Numbered from the stretch's first letter, positions 55,461 to 64,000 are shown. The stretch is DNA of 64,000 nucleotides from Cellulomonas sp. C5510 (GCF_019797765.1 NZ_CP081862.1:3162001-3226000), one strand, 5' to 3'. Translations and numbers: made by a program. The notes: generated from the sequence alone by a model not told the origin.

Positions 55461-56185
55461 ATCAGGGTCCCCGTCTCCCGCTCCCCCACCACGTCGACCG
55501 CGTCCAGCACCGCGCGCGTGAACGCCACCGGCGCCGTCAGCGACACCAGGTGCGTCGCGCCCGGGACCACGACCAGCCGCCCGTCGCGGCACGCCCGCAG
55601 GAACCCCCGCTCCTCGCCGCGGAAGTGGTCGAACCGCCCGTTCACGAGCCACACGGGCGCCTCGACGCGCCCCAGGTCCGCCACCGGGGTCGCCGCGCGC
55701 ATCTCCCGCAGCACGTCGTCCATGACCTCGAGCGCGAACCCGCCCGCGGCGGCGTCCCGCGCGGCCTCGACCGGCAGCACCCGGCTGACGAGGCCCTGGT
55801 TCAGGCCCTCCCCCGCGTCCGGCAGCCGGGCGATACCCCGGGCGAGCAGCGTCCACGCTCCGACCAGCGCGACCAGCGGCCGGGTCGAGCACGCCGCCGC
55901 GACGAGGCCGGCCACCTGGCCGGGGTGCCGCGCCGCGTGCGCGATCGCCGTGTAGCCGCCGAGCGACAGCCCCACCACCAGCGCGCGCCCACCCAGCCCG
56001 TCCACCGCGTCCGCGACGGTCTGCACCGCACCGTCGAGCGTGAACGCCTCGCCCCGGCGCGTCCCGTGCCCCGGCAGGTCCACCGCGACCACCGGGCAGC
56101 CGTACGCCTGCAGCGCCTCGACCTGCACCCGCCACATGGTGCGCGACGTGCGCAGACCGTGCACCAGCACCACGGGGACCGTCAT
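55457..56185 (-). CDS. Alpha/beta hydrolase
   Basis: A 242-residue alpha/beta-hydrolase. VVLVHGLRTSRTMW is the oxyanion region, VGLSLGGYTAIAHAARHPG the nucleophile elbow (S74), FDHFRGEERG the acid region and GATHLVSLTAPVAF the histidine. Substrate class is not evident. The ATG at 56185 lies eight bases after TACCGT and has no ribosome site. It sits between rplQ and the ROK kinase on the rplQ strand, but a terminator separates it from rplQ. Confidence 0.88.
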   Translation of the reverse strand: MTVPVVLVHGLRTSRTMWRVQVEALQAYGCPVVAVDLPGHGTRRGEAFTLDGAVQTVADAVDGLGGRALVVGLSLGGYTAIAHAARHPGQVAGLVAAACSTRPLVALVGAWTLLARGIARLPDAGEGLNQGLVSRVLPVEAARDAAAGGFALEVMDDVLREMRAATPVADLGRVEAPVWLVNGRFDHFRGEERGFLRACRDGRLVVVPGATHLVSLTAPVAFTRAVLDAVDVVGERETGTLI

Positions 56186-56193
56186 GGCACCCG

Positions 56194-56199
56194 ACGGTA
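56194..56199 (-). promoter_or_regulatory. Putative -10 box of the hydrolase gene
   Basis: TACCGT on the minus strand ends eight bases before the ATG at 56185; no Shine-Dalgarno. Confidence 0.35.
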
Positions 56200-56261
56200 C
56201 CGGCGCCCCTGCCCGCCGCCGCGCAGGGGCACGGCATCCGGACGGTCACGCCCGCGCACGC

Positions 56262-56309
56262 GACAGGGCCCGGGCCGCGAGCGGTGTGCTCGCGGGCCCG
56301 GGCCCTGTC
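56262..56309. terminator. Terminator of the infA-rplQ operon
   Basis: A 20-bp GC-rich stem (GACAGGGCCCGGGCC-GCGAG, one bulged base) with a short loop, 15 bases past the rplQ stop. Confidence 0.75.
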
Positions 56310-56323
56310 CGCGGACCGGACGG

Positions 56324-56854
56324 TCAGGCCTTGTCGGCCTCGTCCGTCGTCTCCTCGGCGGGAGCCTCGGTGACCTCCTCGGCCGGAGCCTCGGTGGTGT
56401 CCTCGACGGTCTCCTCGGCCTTCGGCTCCTCCGCCTTCGGCGCGGCCTTCGCGGCGGCCTTGGTGGCCTCGCGGACGACGGCCTGCTTCGGCGAGACGGG
56501 CTCCAGCACGAGCTCGATCACGGCCATGGGGGCGTTGTCGCCCTTGCGGGGGCCGATCTTCGTGATGCGCGTGTAGCCGCCCTGGCGCTCGGCCATCTGC
56601 GGGGCGATCTCCACGAACAGCTCGTGCACGACCGACTTGTCCTTGACGACGGTCAGGACGCGCCGGCGGGCGTGCAGGTCGCCGCGCTTCGCGAAGGTGA
56701 CGAGGCGCTCGGCCAGCGGGCGCAGGCGCTTGGCCTTGGCCTCGGTGGTCGTGATGCGCTTGTGCTCGAACAGCGACGTGGCCAGGTTGGCCAGGATCAG
56801 CCGCTCGTGCGCCGGGCCGCCACCGAGCCGGGGACCCTTGGTGGGCGTGGGCAT
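56324..56854 (-). CDS. rplQ: 50S ribosomal protein L17 with acidic C-terminal extension
   Basis: A 176-residue protein. The L17 core is [42 protein letters not shown] and [19 protein letters not shown] (residues about 8-118). The last 55 residues are a Lys/Ala then Glu/Ala/Pro-rich tail ([20 protein letters not shown]), common in high-GC actinobacteria and absent from most other bacteria. The ATG at 56854 has AAGGAG upstream. Last gene of the infA operon. Confidence 0.97.
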   Translation of the reverse strand: MPTPTKGPRLGGGPAHERLILANLATSLFEHKRITTTEAKAKRLRPLAERLVTFAKRGDLHARRRVLTVVKDKSVVHELFVEIAPQMAERQGGYTRITKIGPRKGDNAPMAVIELVLEPVSPKQAVVREATKAAAKAAPKAEEPKAEETVEDTTEAPAEEVTEAPAEETTDEADKA

Positions 56855-56921
56855 GGTCTTTACTCCTTGGTTCTGGTGATGGGCCGGCGGCGCCCGTCAG
56901 CGGGACGCCGCCTCCCCGGCG

Positions 56922-57932
56922 TCAGTACTGCTCGTCCTCGGTGAAGTCGCCCTCGTCGCCGTCGTAGTACGCGGCGGCGCTCGGGTCGAAGTCGAGCGGG
57001 CTGTCCTTGAGGGACAGGTTCAGCTCGGCCAGCTTCTCCTTGACCTCGGTGATCGACTTCGCACCGAAGTTGCGGATGTCGAGCAGGTCGGCCTCCGACC
57101 GCGCCACGAGCTCGCCCACCGTGTGGATGCCCTCGCGCTTGAGGCAGTTGTACGACCGGATGGTCAGCTGCAGGTCCTCGATCGGCAGCGCCAGGTCCGC
57201 GGCCAGCGCCGCGTCCGTCGGCGACGGGCCGATCTCGATGCCCTCGGCCTCGACGTTGAGCTCGCGGGCGAGCCCGAACAGCTCGACCAGGGTCTTGCCG
57301 GCCGAGGCCAGCGCGTCCCGCGGCGAGATCGCCGGCTTGGTCTCGACGTCCACGACGAGCTTGTCGAAGTCGGTGCGCTGCTCGACACGCGTGGCCTCGA
57401 CCTTGTAGGTCACCTTGAGGACCGGCGAGTAGATCGAGTCGACCGGGATCCGGCCGATCTCCGCCTCGTACGACTTGTTCTGGTTCGCCGAGACGTAGCC
57501 GCGACCGCGCTCGACGGTCAGCTCGATCTCGAGCTTGCCCTTCTCGTTCAGCGTGGCCAGGTGCAGGTCGGGGTTGTGCACCTCGACGCCCGCCGGCGGG
57601 ACGATGTCCGCCGCGGTGACCTCACCGGCACCCTGCTTGCGCAGGTACATCACGACCGGCTCGTCGTTCTCGGAGGACACGACGAGGTTCTTGATGTTGA
57701 GGATGATCTCGGTGACATCCTCCTTGACGCCCGGGACGGTGCTGAACTCGTGCAGCACGCCGTCGATCCGGATGCTCGTCACCGCCGCGCCCGGGATGGA
57801 CGACAGCAGCGTGCGGCGCAGGGAGTTGCCGAGCGTGTAGCCGAAGCCCGGCTCGAGCGGCTCGATGGAGAACCGCGAGCGGTACTCCGAGATGACCTCT
57901 TCGGTCAGGGTGGGGCGCTGTGCGATGAGCAC
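56922..57932 (-). CDS. rpoA: RNA polymerase subunit alpha
   Basis: A 336-residue subunit. The N-terminal assembly domain has [28 protein letters not shown] and [16 protein letters not shown]; after a linker the C-terminal DNA-binding domain has [24 protein letters not shown] sequence and [20 protein letters not shown]. The tail is acidic ([15 protein letters not shown]). The GTG at 57932 has GAGAGGAA about eight bases ahead. It follows rpsK directly; rpsD is not in this operon, as in Streptomyces. Confidence 0.97.
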   Translation of the reverse strand: MLIAQRPTLTEEVISEYRSRFSIEPLEPGFGYTLGNSLRRTLLSSIPGAAVTSIRIDGVLHEFSTVPGVKEDVTEIILNIKNLVVSSENDEPVVMYLRKQGAGEVTAADIVPPAGVEVHNPDLHLATLNEKGKLEIELTVERGRGYVSANQNKSYEAEIGRIPVDSIYSPVLKVTYKVEATRVEQRTDFDKLVVDVETKPAISPRDALASAGKTLVELFGLARELNVEAEGIEIGPSPTDAALAADLALPIEDLQLTIRSYNCLKREGIHTVGELVARSEADLLDIRNFGAKSITEVKEKLAELNLSLKDSPLDFDPSAAAYYDGDEGDFTEDEQY

Positions 57933-58073
57933 TTCTGGGTTCCTCTCAGCGTGCGTCCGCCATATGACGCACCGCAGGTACGCAGGGCCGCGGGGGTCTC
58001 GGTCCACCCGCGCGACCGGCCGGCGCCGCCGCGGGCGGGGTCTGCACCCCGCCCGCGGCGGACCGGCGACGGA

Positions 58074-58475
58074 TCAGACGCGGCGGCGCTTCGGCGGGCG
58101 GCAGCCGTTGTGCGCCTGCGGCGTCACGTCCTGGATCGAGCCGACCTCGAGGCCGGCGGACTGCAGGGACCGGATCGCGGTCTCGCGGCCCGAGCCGGGG
58201 CCCTTGACGAAGACGTCGACCTTCTTCATGCCGTGCTCCTGCGCCTTGCGCGCGGCGGCCTCGGCGGCCATGCCCGCGGCGTACGGCGTCGACTTGCGCG
58301 AGCCCTTGAAGCCGACGTCGCCGCCGGAGGCCCAGGAGATCACCGCGCCGGACGGGTCGGTGATGGAGACGATGGTGTTGTTGAAGGTGCTCTTGATGTG
58401 CGCCTGGCCGTGGGAGACGTTCTTCTTCTCCTTGCGGCGCGGCTTGCGCACGGCACTGCGGGTCTTGGGAGGCAT
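58074..58475 (-). CDS. rpsK: 30S ribosomal protein S11
   Basis: A 133-residue protein: [61 protein letters not shown] and the conserved end [15 protein letters not shown]. Part of the infA-rpmJ-rpsM-rpsK-rpoA-rplQ operon. Start ATG 58475. Confidence 0.98.
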   Translation of the reverse strand: MPPKTRSAVRKPRRKEKKNVSHGQAHIKSTFNNTIVSITDPSGAVISWASGGDVGFKGSRKSTPYAAGMAAEAAARKAQEHGMKKVDVFVKGPGSGRETAIRSLQSAGLEVGSIQDVTPQAHNGCRPPKRRRV

Positions 58476-58568
58476 TCGCTCGTTCTCTCTCGCTGCGGGT
58501 CGGTGAGTCGGTGCTCCGACGCGGCGCGGGCTGCTGTCGTGCGACAGGCCCGGCGGGCCGCGCGGGCG

Positions 58569-58949
58569 TTACTTCCGGCCGGCCTTCTTCTTGCCGGCGA
58601 CGGTGCGCTTCGGGCCCTTGCGGGTACGCGCGTTGGTCTTGGTGCGCTGACCACGCACCGGGAGCCCGCGGCGGTGACGCAGACCCTCGTAGCTGCCGAT
58701 CTCGACCTTGCGGCGGATGTCCGCGGCGACCTCGCGGCGCAGGTCACCCTCGAGCTTGAAGTTGCCCTCGAGGTAGTCGCGGAGGGTGACGAGCTGGGCG
58801 TCGTCGAGGTCCTTGACGCGGACGTCAGGGCTGATACCGGTCGCCGCCAGCGTCTGCTGCGCGCGGGTCCGGCCGACCCCGTAGATGTAGGTGAGCGCGA
58901 TCTCGAGCCGCTTCTCGCGGGGGAGGTCGACGCCGACAAGACGTGCCAT
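58569..58949 (-). CDS. rpsM: 30S ribosomal protein S13
   Basis: A 126-residue protein: [38 protein letters not shown] and [32 protein letters not shown] C-terminus. Start ATG 58949. Lies between rpmJ and rpsK in the operon. Confidence 0.98.
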   Translation of the reverse strand: MARLVGVDLPREKRLEIALTYIYGVGRTRAQQTLAATGISPDVRVKDLDDAQLVTLRDYLEGNFKLEGDLRREVAADIRRKVEIGSYEGLRHRRGLPVRGQRTKTNARTRKGPKRTVAGKKKAGRK

Positions 58950-59140
58950 GTGCCTTCCGGCTCCTGTACTTCACTCGGAGGTCTGCCGCACCGTCCTCCC
59001 GCGTGGCTGCGGGCCCCGGCCTCCGAGCCAGGGGTTCACCGCCCGGTTCCCCTCGCGGGGCTGCGGGCGGTGCGGCGGTGCGCTGGTGCCGGACGGGTCC
59101 GGCGGGTGGTGCTGCTCGGCGTGCGCCGGGCGTCAGGGCA

Positions 59141-59254
59141 TCAGCCCTGGCGCTGCTTGTGGCGCAGGTTCTCGCAGATCACCTGGACGCGACCGTGCCG
59201 GCGGATCACCTTGCACTTGTCGCAGATCTTCTTGACGCTGGGCTTGACCTTCAT
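59141..59254 (-). CDS. rpmJ: 50S ribosomal protein L36
   Basis: A 37-residue zinc-binding ribosomal protein: [20 protein letters not shown], then [13 protein letters not shown]. The zinc ligands CDKC, C and H are present, so it is the zinc (C+) form. ATG at 59254. Confidence 0.97.
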   Translation of the reverse strand: MKVKPSVKKICDKCKVIRRHGRVQVICENLRHKQRQG

Positions 59255-59337
59255 GGCCTGTTCCTCCGCCGCCGGTGCGCCGGTCCCCCACGCGGGTGCG
59301 TGGCGGGCACGGCCGACGGCGATGCTCGTTCGGTCGG

Positions 59338-59559
59338 TTACTTGTAGCGGTAGACGATGCGCCCGCGGGACAGGTCGTACGGGCTCAGCTCGACCACCAC
59401 CCGGTCCTCCGGGAGGATCCGGATGTAGTGCTGGCGCATCTTGCCCGAGATGTGGGCGAGCACCTTGTGACCGTTGGTCAGCTCCACGCGGAACATCGCG
59501 TTCGGCAGAGCCTCGATCACGCTGCCCTCGATCTCGATGACACCGTCCTTCTTCGCCAT
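59338..59559 (-). CDS. infA: Translation initiation factor IF-1
   Basis: A 73-residue OB-fold factor that binds the A site during initiation: [20 protein letters not shown], then [20 protein letters not shown] and the end [15 protein letters not shown]. The ATG at 59559 has GGAGGA just upstream. It is the first gene of the operon and has a good promoter at 59759-59787. The map, adk and secY genes that often precede it are absent. Confidence 0.98.
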   Translation of the reverse strand: MAKKDGVIEIEGSVIEALPNAMFRVELTNGHKVLAHISGKMRQHYIRILPEDRVVVELSPYDLSRGRIVYRYK

Positions 59560-59758
59560 GTCCTCCGCTAACTCTTGTCCTGAACTGCCGTTCCACGCTC
59601 TCGCACCGGTGGCGACCGGGCGGTGACGTGGCCGGACGTGCCTGGTGCCCGTCGGCCGCCGACTCCCCGCGCGTGCGCGACCGCGAACCCCTCGCGGGGA
59701 GGGACGGTCGGGCTCGGGCGGGACGTGCGGCAACGCCTGGGCGCACACCCAACGGACG

Positions 59759-59787
59759 ATCATACGCCATCGGTCCTCGTCGGCGAA
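59759..59787 (-). promoter_or_regulatory. infA operon promoter
   Basis: On the minus strand TTCGCC (59787-59782) and TATGAT (59764-59759) are 17 bases apart; the -10 is a near-consensus match. The leader to infA would be about 190 bases. Confidence 0.6.
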
Positions 59788-59940
59788 ACGGGGGACGATA
59801 CCACCACGCCGCCCCGACCACTCCGCGACGACGCGCCGGCCCGACACGCCGGGCGCGCGCCCGGTCCGCCCCTCCGCCCGCGCGCGACCCCGCGCCCAAC
59901 CCGCGCGCAGCCCGCACCCCACCCGCACCCCGCCCGCGCC

Positions 59941-59996
59941 GAGAGTCCAGGACACGCCCGGGATCACGGCACGCGGCCGGCGTGTCCTGGACTCTC
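59941..59996. repeat. Extragenic hairpin element, copy 3
   Basis: GAGAGTCCAGGACACGCC (59941-59958) pairs with 59979-59996 through an 18-bp perfect stem; the loop is CGGGATCACGGCACGCGGCC. It lies in the 750-bp gap between infA and the surface-protein gene. Confidence 0.9.
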
Positions 59997-60082
59997 GCCG
60001 CAGGAGAGCGGCCGCGGGTGCGGTGGGCGGGCGCGCGCTGTCCGGCCCACCGGCCACGCGCCACCCGCGCGCCGACCGCGCC
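59997..60082. other. Spacer between hairpin copies 3 and 4
   Basis: No gene is supported here. The first 40 bases match the 40 bases after copy 4, so this stretch is part of a 142-bp tandem duplication. The rest is C/G-rich low-complexity DNA. Confidence 0.7.
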
Positions 60083-60138
60083 CAGAGTCCAGGACACGCC
60101 CGGGATCACGGCACGCGGCCGGCGTGTCCTGGACTCTC
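60083..60138. repeat. Extragenic hairpin element, copy 4
   Basis: AGAGTCCAGGACACGCC (60084-60100) pairs with 60121-60137; the first stem base is C instead of G, so that pair is lost. The 20-base loop is identical to copy 3 and the period to copy 3 is 142 bp, so these two arose by a recent tandem duplication. Confidence 0.9.
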
Positions 60139-60160
60139 ACCGCAGAAGGGCGAGCGCGGG

Positions 60161-60252
60161 GTGCGGTGGGCGGGCGCGCGGGCCGGATGGGGCGGGCGCG
60201 CGGGGTGCGGTGGGCGAGCGTGCGGGCCGGATGGGGCGGGGCGGGCGCGCGG
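60161..60252. repeat. 44-bp tandem repeat
   Basis: Two copies of a unit beginning GTGCGGTGGGCG (60161 and 60205), each carrying GGGCCGGATGGGGCGGG. It follows copy 4 directly and ends at the surface-protein terminator. G-rich runs on this strand could form quadruplexes. Confidence 0.75.
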
Positions 60253-60269
60253 GGGGGCGGTCACGGGGT

Positions 60270-60306
60270 ACGGCGCGCCGGGGCCGCACGAGCCCCGGCG
60301 CGCCGT
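60270..60306. terminator. Terminator of the surface-protein gene
   Basis: A perfect 15-bp stem (ACGGCGCGCCGGGGC at 60270-60284 with 60292-60306), seven-base loop, three bases past the stop codon of the minus-strand gene. Confidence 0.8.
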
Positions 60307-60309
60307 CCG

Positions 60310-63300
60310 TCAGGCGCCCGCGTCCCGGCGCCGCAGCCGCACGGCCGACGCCGCCGCCCCGGCCAGGACCAGCAGCACGGCCACGCCGGCCAGGCCGCCG
60401 ACGGAGACGCCGGTCCGGGCGAGCAGCCCGCCGACCCCGGCGGCCGGCGACCCGCCGCCCGCCGCGAGCACCTCGGACTGCACGTCGACGTCGGCGCCCG
60501 ACGCGGACTCCCCGGTGTGCTCCTCGCCCGTGTCCGGGTCGCCCCAGGCCACGTGCGCGACGTTGCGGGTCACGCCCTCCGCGTCCGGGGACACCCGGGT
60601 CTCGATGACCACCGGCGGCAGCTCCTGCCCCTGGCCGACCCAGCCGTCGAGGGTGCAGGTGACGGTGCCGCCGTAGCCGCGGGCGTCCCGGCCGGTGACC
60701 CGGCAGTCCGTCCACGTGGGCTCGTCCGCCGTCGTGCGCGGCAGCACGCTCACCGCGACCACCTTGAGCTCGGGCGGCACGACGTCCGTCAGCACGGCGT
60801 CGTCCGTGGCACCCGGACCCGTGGCGCGCACGGCGAGCGTGTAGTCCACGGCGTCGCCGGGCTGCACCTCGTCGTGGTCGGCCGTCTTGCTCAGCACCAG
60901 CTCGGGCGCGCCGCCGACCTCGCAGCCGTCCGTGCTCGCCGGGTAGGCGACCGTGACGGTCCGCTCCGGGTTGATGGTGACCTGCACCAGCGAGCCGCCG
61001 CGCAGCGCGTACTCCGGCAGGCTCGGGTCGAGCACCCGGTTCTCCCACTCCGGGGTCTCGCCGGCGCGGACCTCGCGCCAGCCGGGCCACTGCGTCCCGC
61101 GCCCGTCGGCGTCCACCGCGGCGCCTGGCCACAGCACCGACCCGGTCAGGTCGGAGCCGGCGGGCAGCGTGCGCGTGGCGACCGCGGGACCGTCGGCGAC
61201 ACCGTCGCGGTCGAGGTCCGCGTACCAGGTCAGCGTGATCGGCAGGGCCGCGGCGTCCACCTGGTGCGCCTCGACCGTGTAGTCCAGCCACGGCGCGTCG
61301 AGCTCGCAGCGCGGGGTCGCGGTCACGGCGATCCACCTCACCGGCGTCGTGGCGGACGCGGTGTCGTCGCCGGTGAGGCCCGGGTCCTCGTTGGAGGCTC
61401 CGACGGTGACCGAGTTGACCACGGCGTCCACCGCGACCAGCGGGTCGACGGTGGCCGTGACGACGACGGCCGGGGCCGACGTCCCGGGCAGCAGGTCGTC
61501 TCCCAGGGTGCAGTGCACGGTGCCGCCGTAGCCGCGGGCGTCCTGGCCGGTGAGGTCGCAGGTCCACGCCGGGTCGCCGTCCGCCGGGGCCACGCCCGTG
61601 ACGGCCAGCTCGGCGGGCACCACGTCGGTGAGCTCGACGTCCTCGGCGGCCACGCCACCCGTCGTCGACGCGGTGAGCGTGTACGTCAGCACGTCACCGC
61701 CCTGCACCGGGCCGGGGGTGTCCACGTCCTTGCGGACCGTGACGTCCGTGACCGGCCCGGCGACCGCGAGCGCGAACACGCCCGCGTCCACCGTCGGGTC
61801 GATCACGCCCGCGTCGGCCGTGCCGAGCCGCGCGCGTTCGGCGTCCGTGGTGGCACGCACCCGGTCGGTGTCGAACGCCAGGTGGACGACGCCGGTCCGC
61901 CCGGTGGCCCGCGCGGCGTCCGAGTCCGCCGCGGCGTCGCCGCCCTGCAGCGGACGCGAGAACCGGTAGCCGGAGGGCAGCCCGAACTCCACGACGTAGT
62001 CGCCCTCGGGCAGGTCGCCCACGGCGTACCAGCCGTCGCCGTCCGTCGTGGTCGACCGCACGAGCCGGTCGTCGGAGGCCGCGAGCACCCGCACGGCGAC
62101 GCCCGCGATCCCGGGTTCCGCCGGGCCCTGGACGCCGTCGTGGTCGGAGTCGAGCCACACCCGGTCGCCCAGGGCGAGCGGGGCGTCCACGAGCCCGCCG
62201 TCACGCGTGCGGTCGACGAACGCGGCCGCCAGCGAGCCGTCGGTGACCGCGGTGAGTCCCGGCTCGCCCTCGTCGAGCGTGAACGACGCGGTGCGGGCCA
62301 CGACCCGCGACCCGTCCGCCGGGGCGGCGTCCGAGTCGGAGGCGGTGTCCCCGGCGAGCGGGGTCGTCCACCGGTAGCGCGCCGCCTCGTCGCCGGTGAG
62401 GGCGAAGCCGAGCGCGTACGTCCCGGCGGGCAGGCCGTCGAACAGGTACCGCCCGTCCTCGTCGGTCTCGGTGGTGCCGAGCACGGTGCCGTCCGTGTCG
62501 AGCAGGGACACGGTCACCCCGGGCACGCCCGGCTCGCCGGCGCCCTGCTGGCCGTCGGCCACCGTGTCGTGCCAGACGCGGTCGCCGACGGCGAACAGCG
62601 TGCTCGGCACGGCGTACCGCACTCCGGCCTTCAGCGGCACGGACGCGAGGGCCGCCCGGCTCTCGGGCTCGACCTGGAACGCGAAGGAGCCCCACGCGAC
62701 GGCGCCGTCCGAGGCGGTGAGCGGCGCGCGCTGGCTCCACTGCAGCCGGACCGCGCTGTTCTTGGTGAACCCGCCGACACCCGAGTAGTCGAGCACCACC
62801 TTGAGGCCGGTGACGCGGGCGGCCTCGGCGGCCGTCAGCGCGCCGGTGACCTCCGTCCACGCGTCCGCCGGCAGCGGGTCGTAGGACGTCGAGGCGGCCG
62901 CGGTGGACGTGGTGTAGTCGGCCGTCGTCACGAAGTACCGGGCGACGCCGTCCGTGCGGGACACCGCCCCGGGCACCCCGGTCACGGGACGCACGACGGG
63001 CAGGGTGCCGTCCCAGACCGGCTGCCACTGGCTGCCGCGGCCGGTCGTCTTCATGGCCTGGTAGTCGTCCGGCCGGGGCAGCATGTCGACCACGGTCACG
63101 GTCGGCGACGGCGCGTCGGCCATGCTGCGGACCTGCACCTGCCAGTCGATCTTCCCGCCCGGCTGCGCGTCGACCACGCACGGGTAGCGGAACCAGGTCC
63201 CGTCCGCTCCGGAGCCGCGCGGGGTGCAGGTGGTGGCGCTCGTCGTGGACGTCGCGGTGCTGGTGCCCGTGCTCACCCACTTCTCCGACACGAAGACCGT

Positions 63301-64000
63301 CGAGGCGTTCATGGACAGCGCGCCGGCCGTGACCACGCACGCGCCCTCGCGCCCGTCCAGCGCCTGGAACGTGCCGGTGACGCAGGCGGCCGAGGTGCCG
63401 TTGCCGGCGGGCAGCTGCACGACCGGGCGGCCCGTCGCGGAGACGGCGACGGCGTTGACGATCGTCAGGGTCGACGGCGCGGTGGCGATGGTGAGCGGGA
63501 GCTGCACCGTGACGGTGGCGCCCGGGGCGAGCCGTGCCGTCGCCGGCCAGGTCGCGGTGATCGTGCCGGCCTCCGCGTCGTGGACCACGCTCGCGGGCGC
63601 GCCGAGCGCCGGGTCGGTCGAGGCGATGACCGGATCCCCTCCCCAGCCCAGCGTCTCGTCGGCGGGCAACCGGTCGGTGACCACCAGACCGACCACGTCG
63701 GCCGTGCCGCTGTTCGCGACCGTGATCGTGTAGGGCACGGTGGCGCCCGGCGACCAGCCGCCCGACGGCGCGGCCGCCGAGGACTTCGTGACCGTGACCC
63801 GCTGCGTGCCGGCCGCGACCCGGAACGACGCGGTGGCCGTCTTCGGCGCCGAGGACGCGTCGCCGCGGGTCGCGACGGCGGCGACCGTGTTGGCGACGGT
63901 GGCGTCGGCGGACTCCCCCGGGTTGCGGGCGGGCTCGCCCCACGCCGGGTCGGCGCCTGTGGCCGCGGGCAGCCCGCCGGACAGGAGCTGGTCGCGCAGG
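60310..64000 (-). CDS. Large sortase-anchored surface protein with DUF11 and SdrD B-type repeats, 5' end cut off
   Basis: About 1,230 residues are visible and the frame is open to the right edge. DUF11-type domains (SGTADVVGLVVTDRLPADET-like) come first, then two SdrD/Cna B-type domains opening LFAVGDRVWHDTVADGQQGA and LALGDRVWLDSDHDGVQGPA. Two more DUF11-type domains each contain DARGYGGTV-CTL. The protein ends with a sortase signal: LARTGVSVGG, a hydrophobic helix and RLRRRDAGA. LAxTG is the motif preferred by class E sortases of high-GC actinobacteria. The likely role is a long stalk or adhesin; no enzymatic domain is seen. A signal peptide is expected beyond the window. Confidence 0.88.
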   Translation of the reverse strand, partial: LRDQLLSGGLPAATGADPAWGEPARNPGESADATVANTVAAVATRGDASSAPKTATASFRVAAGTQRVTVTKSSAAAPSGGWSPGATVPYTITVANSGTADVVGLVVTDRLPADETLGWGGDPVIASTDPALGAPASVVHDAEAGTITATWPATARLAPGATVTVQLPLTIATAPSTLTIVNAVAVSATGRPVVQLPAGNGTSAACVTGTFQALDGREGACVVTAGALSMNASTVFVSEKWVSTGTSTATSTTSATTCTPRGSGADGTWFRYPCVVDAQPGGKIDWQVQVRSMADAPSPTVTVVDMLPRPDDYQAMKTTGRGSQWQPVWDGTLPVVRPVTGVPGAVSRTDGVARYFVTTADYTTSTAAASTSYDPLPADAWTEVTGALTAAEAARVTGLKVVLDYSGVGGFTKNSAVRLQWSQRAPLTASDGAVAWGSFAFQVEPESRAALASVPLKAGVRYAVPSTLFAVGDRVWHDTVADGQQGAGEPGVPGVTVSLLDTDGTVLGTTETDEDGRYLFDGLPAGTYALGFALTGDEAARYRWTTPLAGDTASDSDAAPADGSRVVARTASFTLDEGEPGLTAVTDGSLAAAFVDRTRDGGLVDAPLALGDRVWLDSDHDGVQGPAEPGIAGVAVRVLAASDDRLVRSTTTDGDGWYAVGDLPEGDYVVEFGLPSGYRFSRPLQGGDAAADSDAARATGRTGVVHLAFDTDRVRATTDAERARLGTADAGVIDPTVDAGVFALAVAGPVTDVTVRKDVDTPGPVQGGDVLTYTLTASTTGGVAAEDVELTDVVPAELAVTGVAPADGDPAWTCDLTGQDARGYGGTVHCTLGDDLLPGTSAPAVVVTATVDPLVAVDAVVNSVTVGASNEDPGLTGDDTASATTPVRWIAVTATPRCELDAPWLDYTVEAHQVDAAALPITLTWYADLDRDGVADGPAVATRTLPAGSDLTGSVLWPGAAVDADGRGTQWPGWREVRAGETPEWENRVLDPSLPEYALRGGSLVQVTINPERTVTVAYPASTDGCEVGGAPELVLSKTADHDEVQPGDAVDYTLAVRATGPGATDDAVLTDVVPPELKVVAVSVLPRTTADEPTWTDCRVTGRDARGYGGTVTCTLDGWVGQGQELPPVVIETRVSPDAEGVTRNVAHVAWGDPDTGEEHTGESASGADVDVQSEVLAAGGGSPAAGVGGLLARTGVSVGGLAGVAVLLVLAGAAASAVRLRRRDAGA
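60662..60688. repeat. 27-bp direct repeat inside the surface-protein gene, unit 1
   Basis: Identical to 61517-61543. It encodes DARGYGGTV on the minus strand and marks duplication of the last DUF11-type domain. Confidence 0.85.
61517..61543. repeat. 27-bp direct repeat inside the surface-protein gene, unit 2
   Basis: Identical to 60662-60688, 855 bp away (a multiple of three). Recombination between them would delete one domain in frame. Confidence 0.85.

Overview
The window looks like a chromosomal segment of a high-GC actinobacterium, most likely a Micrococcales member close to Cellulomonas. The evidence is the very high GC with the matching codon use, a WhiD/WhiB3-type regulator, a GuaB/GuaB3 pair, groES under CIRCE/HrcA sites, an Xfp-Pta-AckA route, and blocks of gene order common to Actinomycetota. 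I see no tRNA, rRNA, CRISPR array, insertion sequence or prophage. The genus is an inference from gene content, not from a search.

Layout from left to right. 1-7.2 kb: 5' part of guaA, a MerR regulator, an acyltransferase, a DUF3817 membrane protein, a two-gene heterodimeric ABC exporter and a SURF1 protein. 7.4-13.4 kb: phosphoketolase xfp, then pta-ackA, which together turn sugar phosphates into acetyl phosphate, acetyl-CoA, acetate and ATP. 13.5-20.6 kb: a TPR-diguanylate cyclase, an aldehyde dehydrogenase, and a deoR-fruK-ptsI unit for PTS and fructose metabolism. 20.7-28.9 kb: guaB3, a DJ-1/PfpI protein, a DnaQ-like exonuclease, an unusual XRE-HTH/MurA fusion, guaB, an atypical response regulator and a large MerR-like regulator. 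29-45.7 kb: whiD, groES, a THUMP-like methyltransferase with a carboxylate-amine ligase, the t6A genes tsaD/tsaB/tsaE with rimI and alr, a small P-loop kinase, the NAD(P)HX repair enzyme, a luciferase-like oxidoreductase, a DUF559 nuclease-like protein, acpS, glmS and coaA. 45.7-53.5 kb: a lipoprotein, a DedA protein, def-glmM, rplM-rpsI, an ABC-F protein and a DUF5709 protein. 53.6-64 kb: truA, a ROK sugar kinase (probable polyphosphate glucokinase), an alpha/beta hydrolase, infA-rpmJ-rpsM-rpsK-rpoA-rplQ, and a large sortase-type surface protein running off the right edge.

Much of the window is housekeeping: purine synthesis (guaA, guaB), cell-wall precursors (glmS, glmM, alr), CoA and ACP activation (coaA, acpS), t6A tRNA modification and ribosomal operons. 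The accessory parts sit at breaks in that conserved order. The main one is a family of four 56-bp extragenic hairpins. Two of them, in opposite orientation, flank the DUF559 gene between acpS and the nnr gene. The other two form a tandem duplication at the infA/surface-protein junction. The copies differ by compensatory changes that keep the stem paired, so the hairpin itself appears to be what is conserved.

A second theme is start architecture. About ten genes have a TANNNT-like -10 box ending 6-8 nt before the start codon and no convincing Shine-Dalgarno, which suggests leaderless mRNAs. Others (whiD, groES, rplM, infA) have good -35/-10 promoters with leaders.
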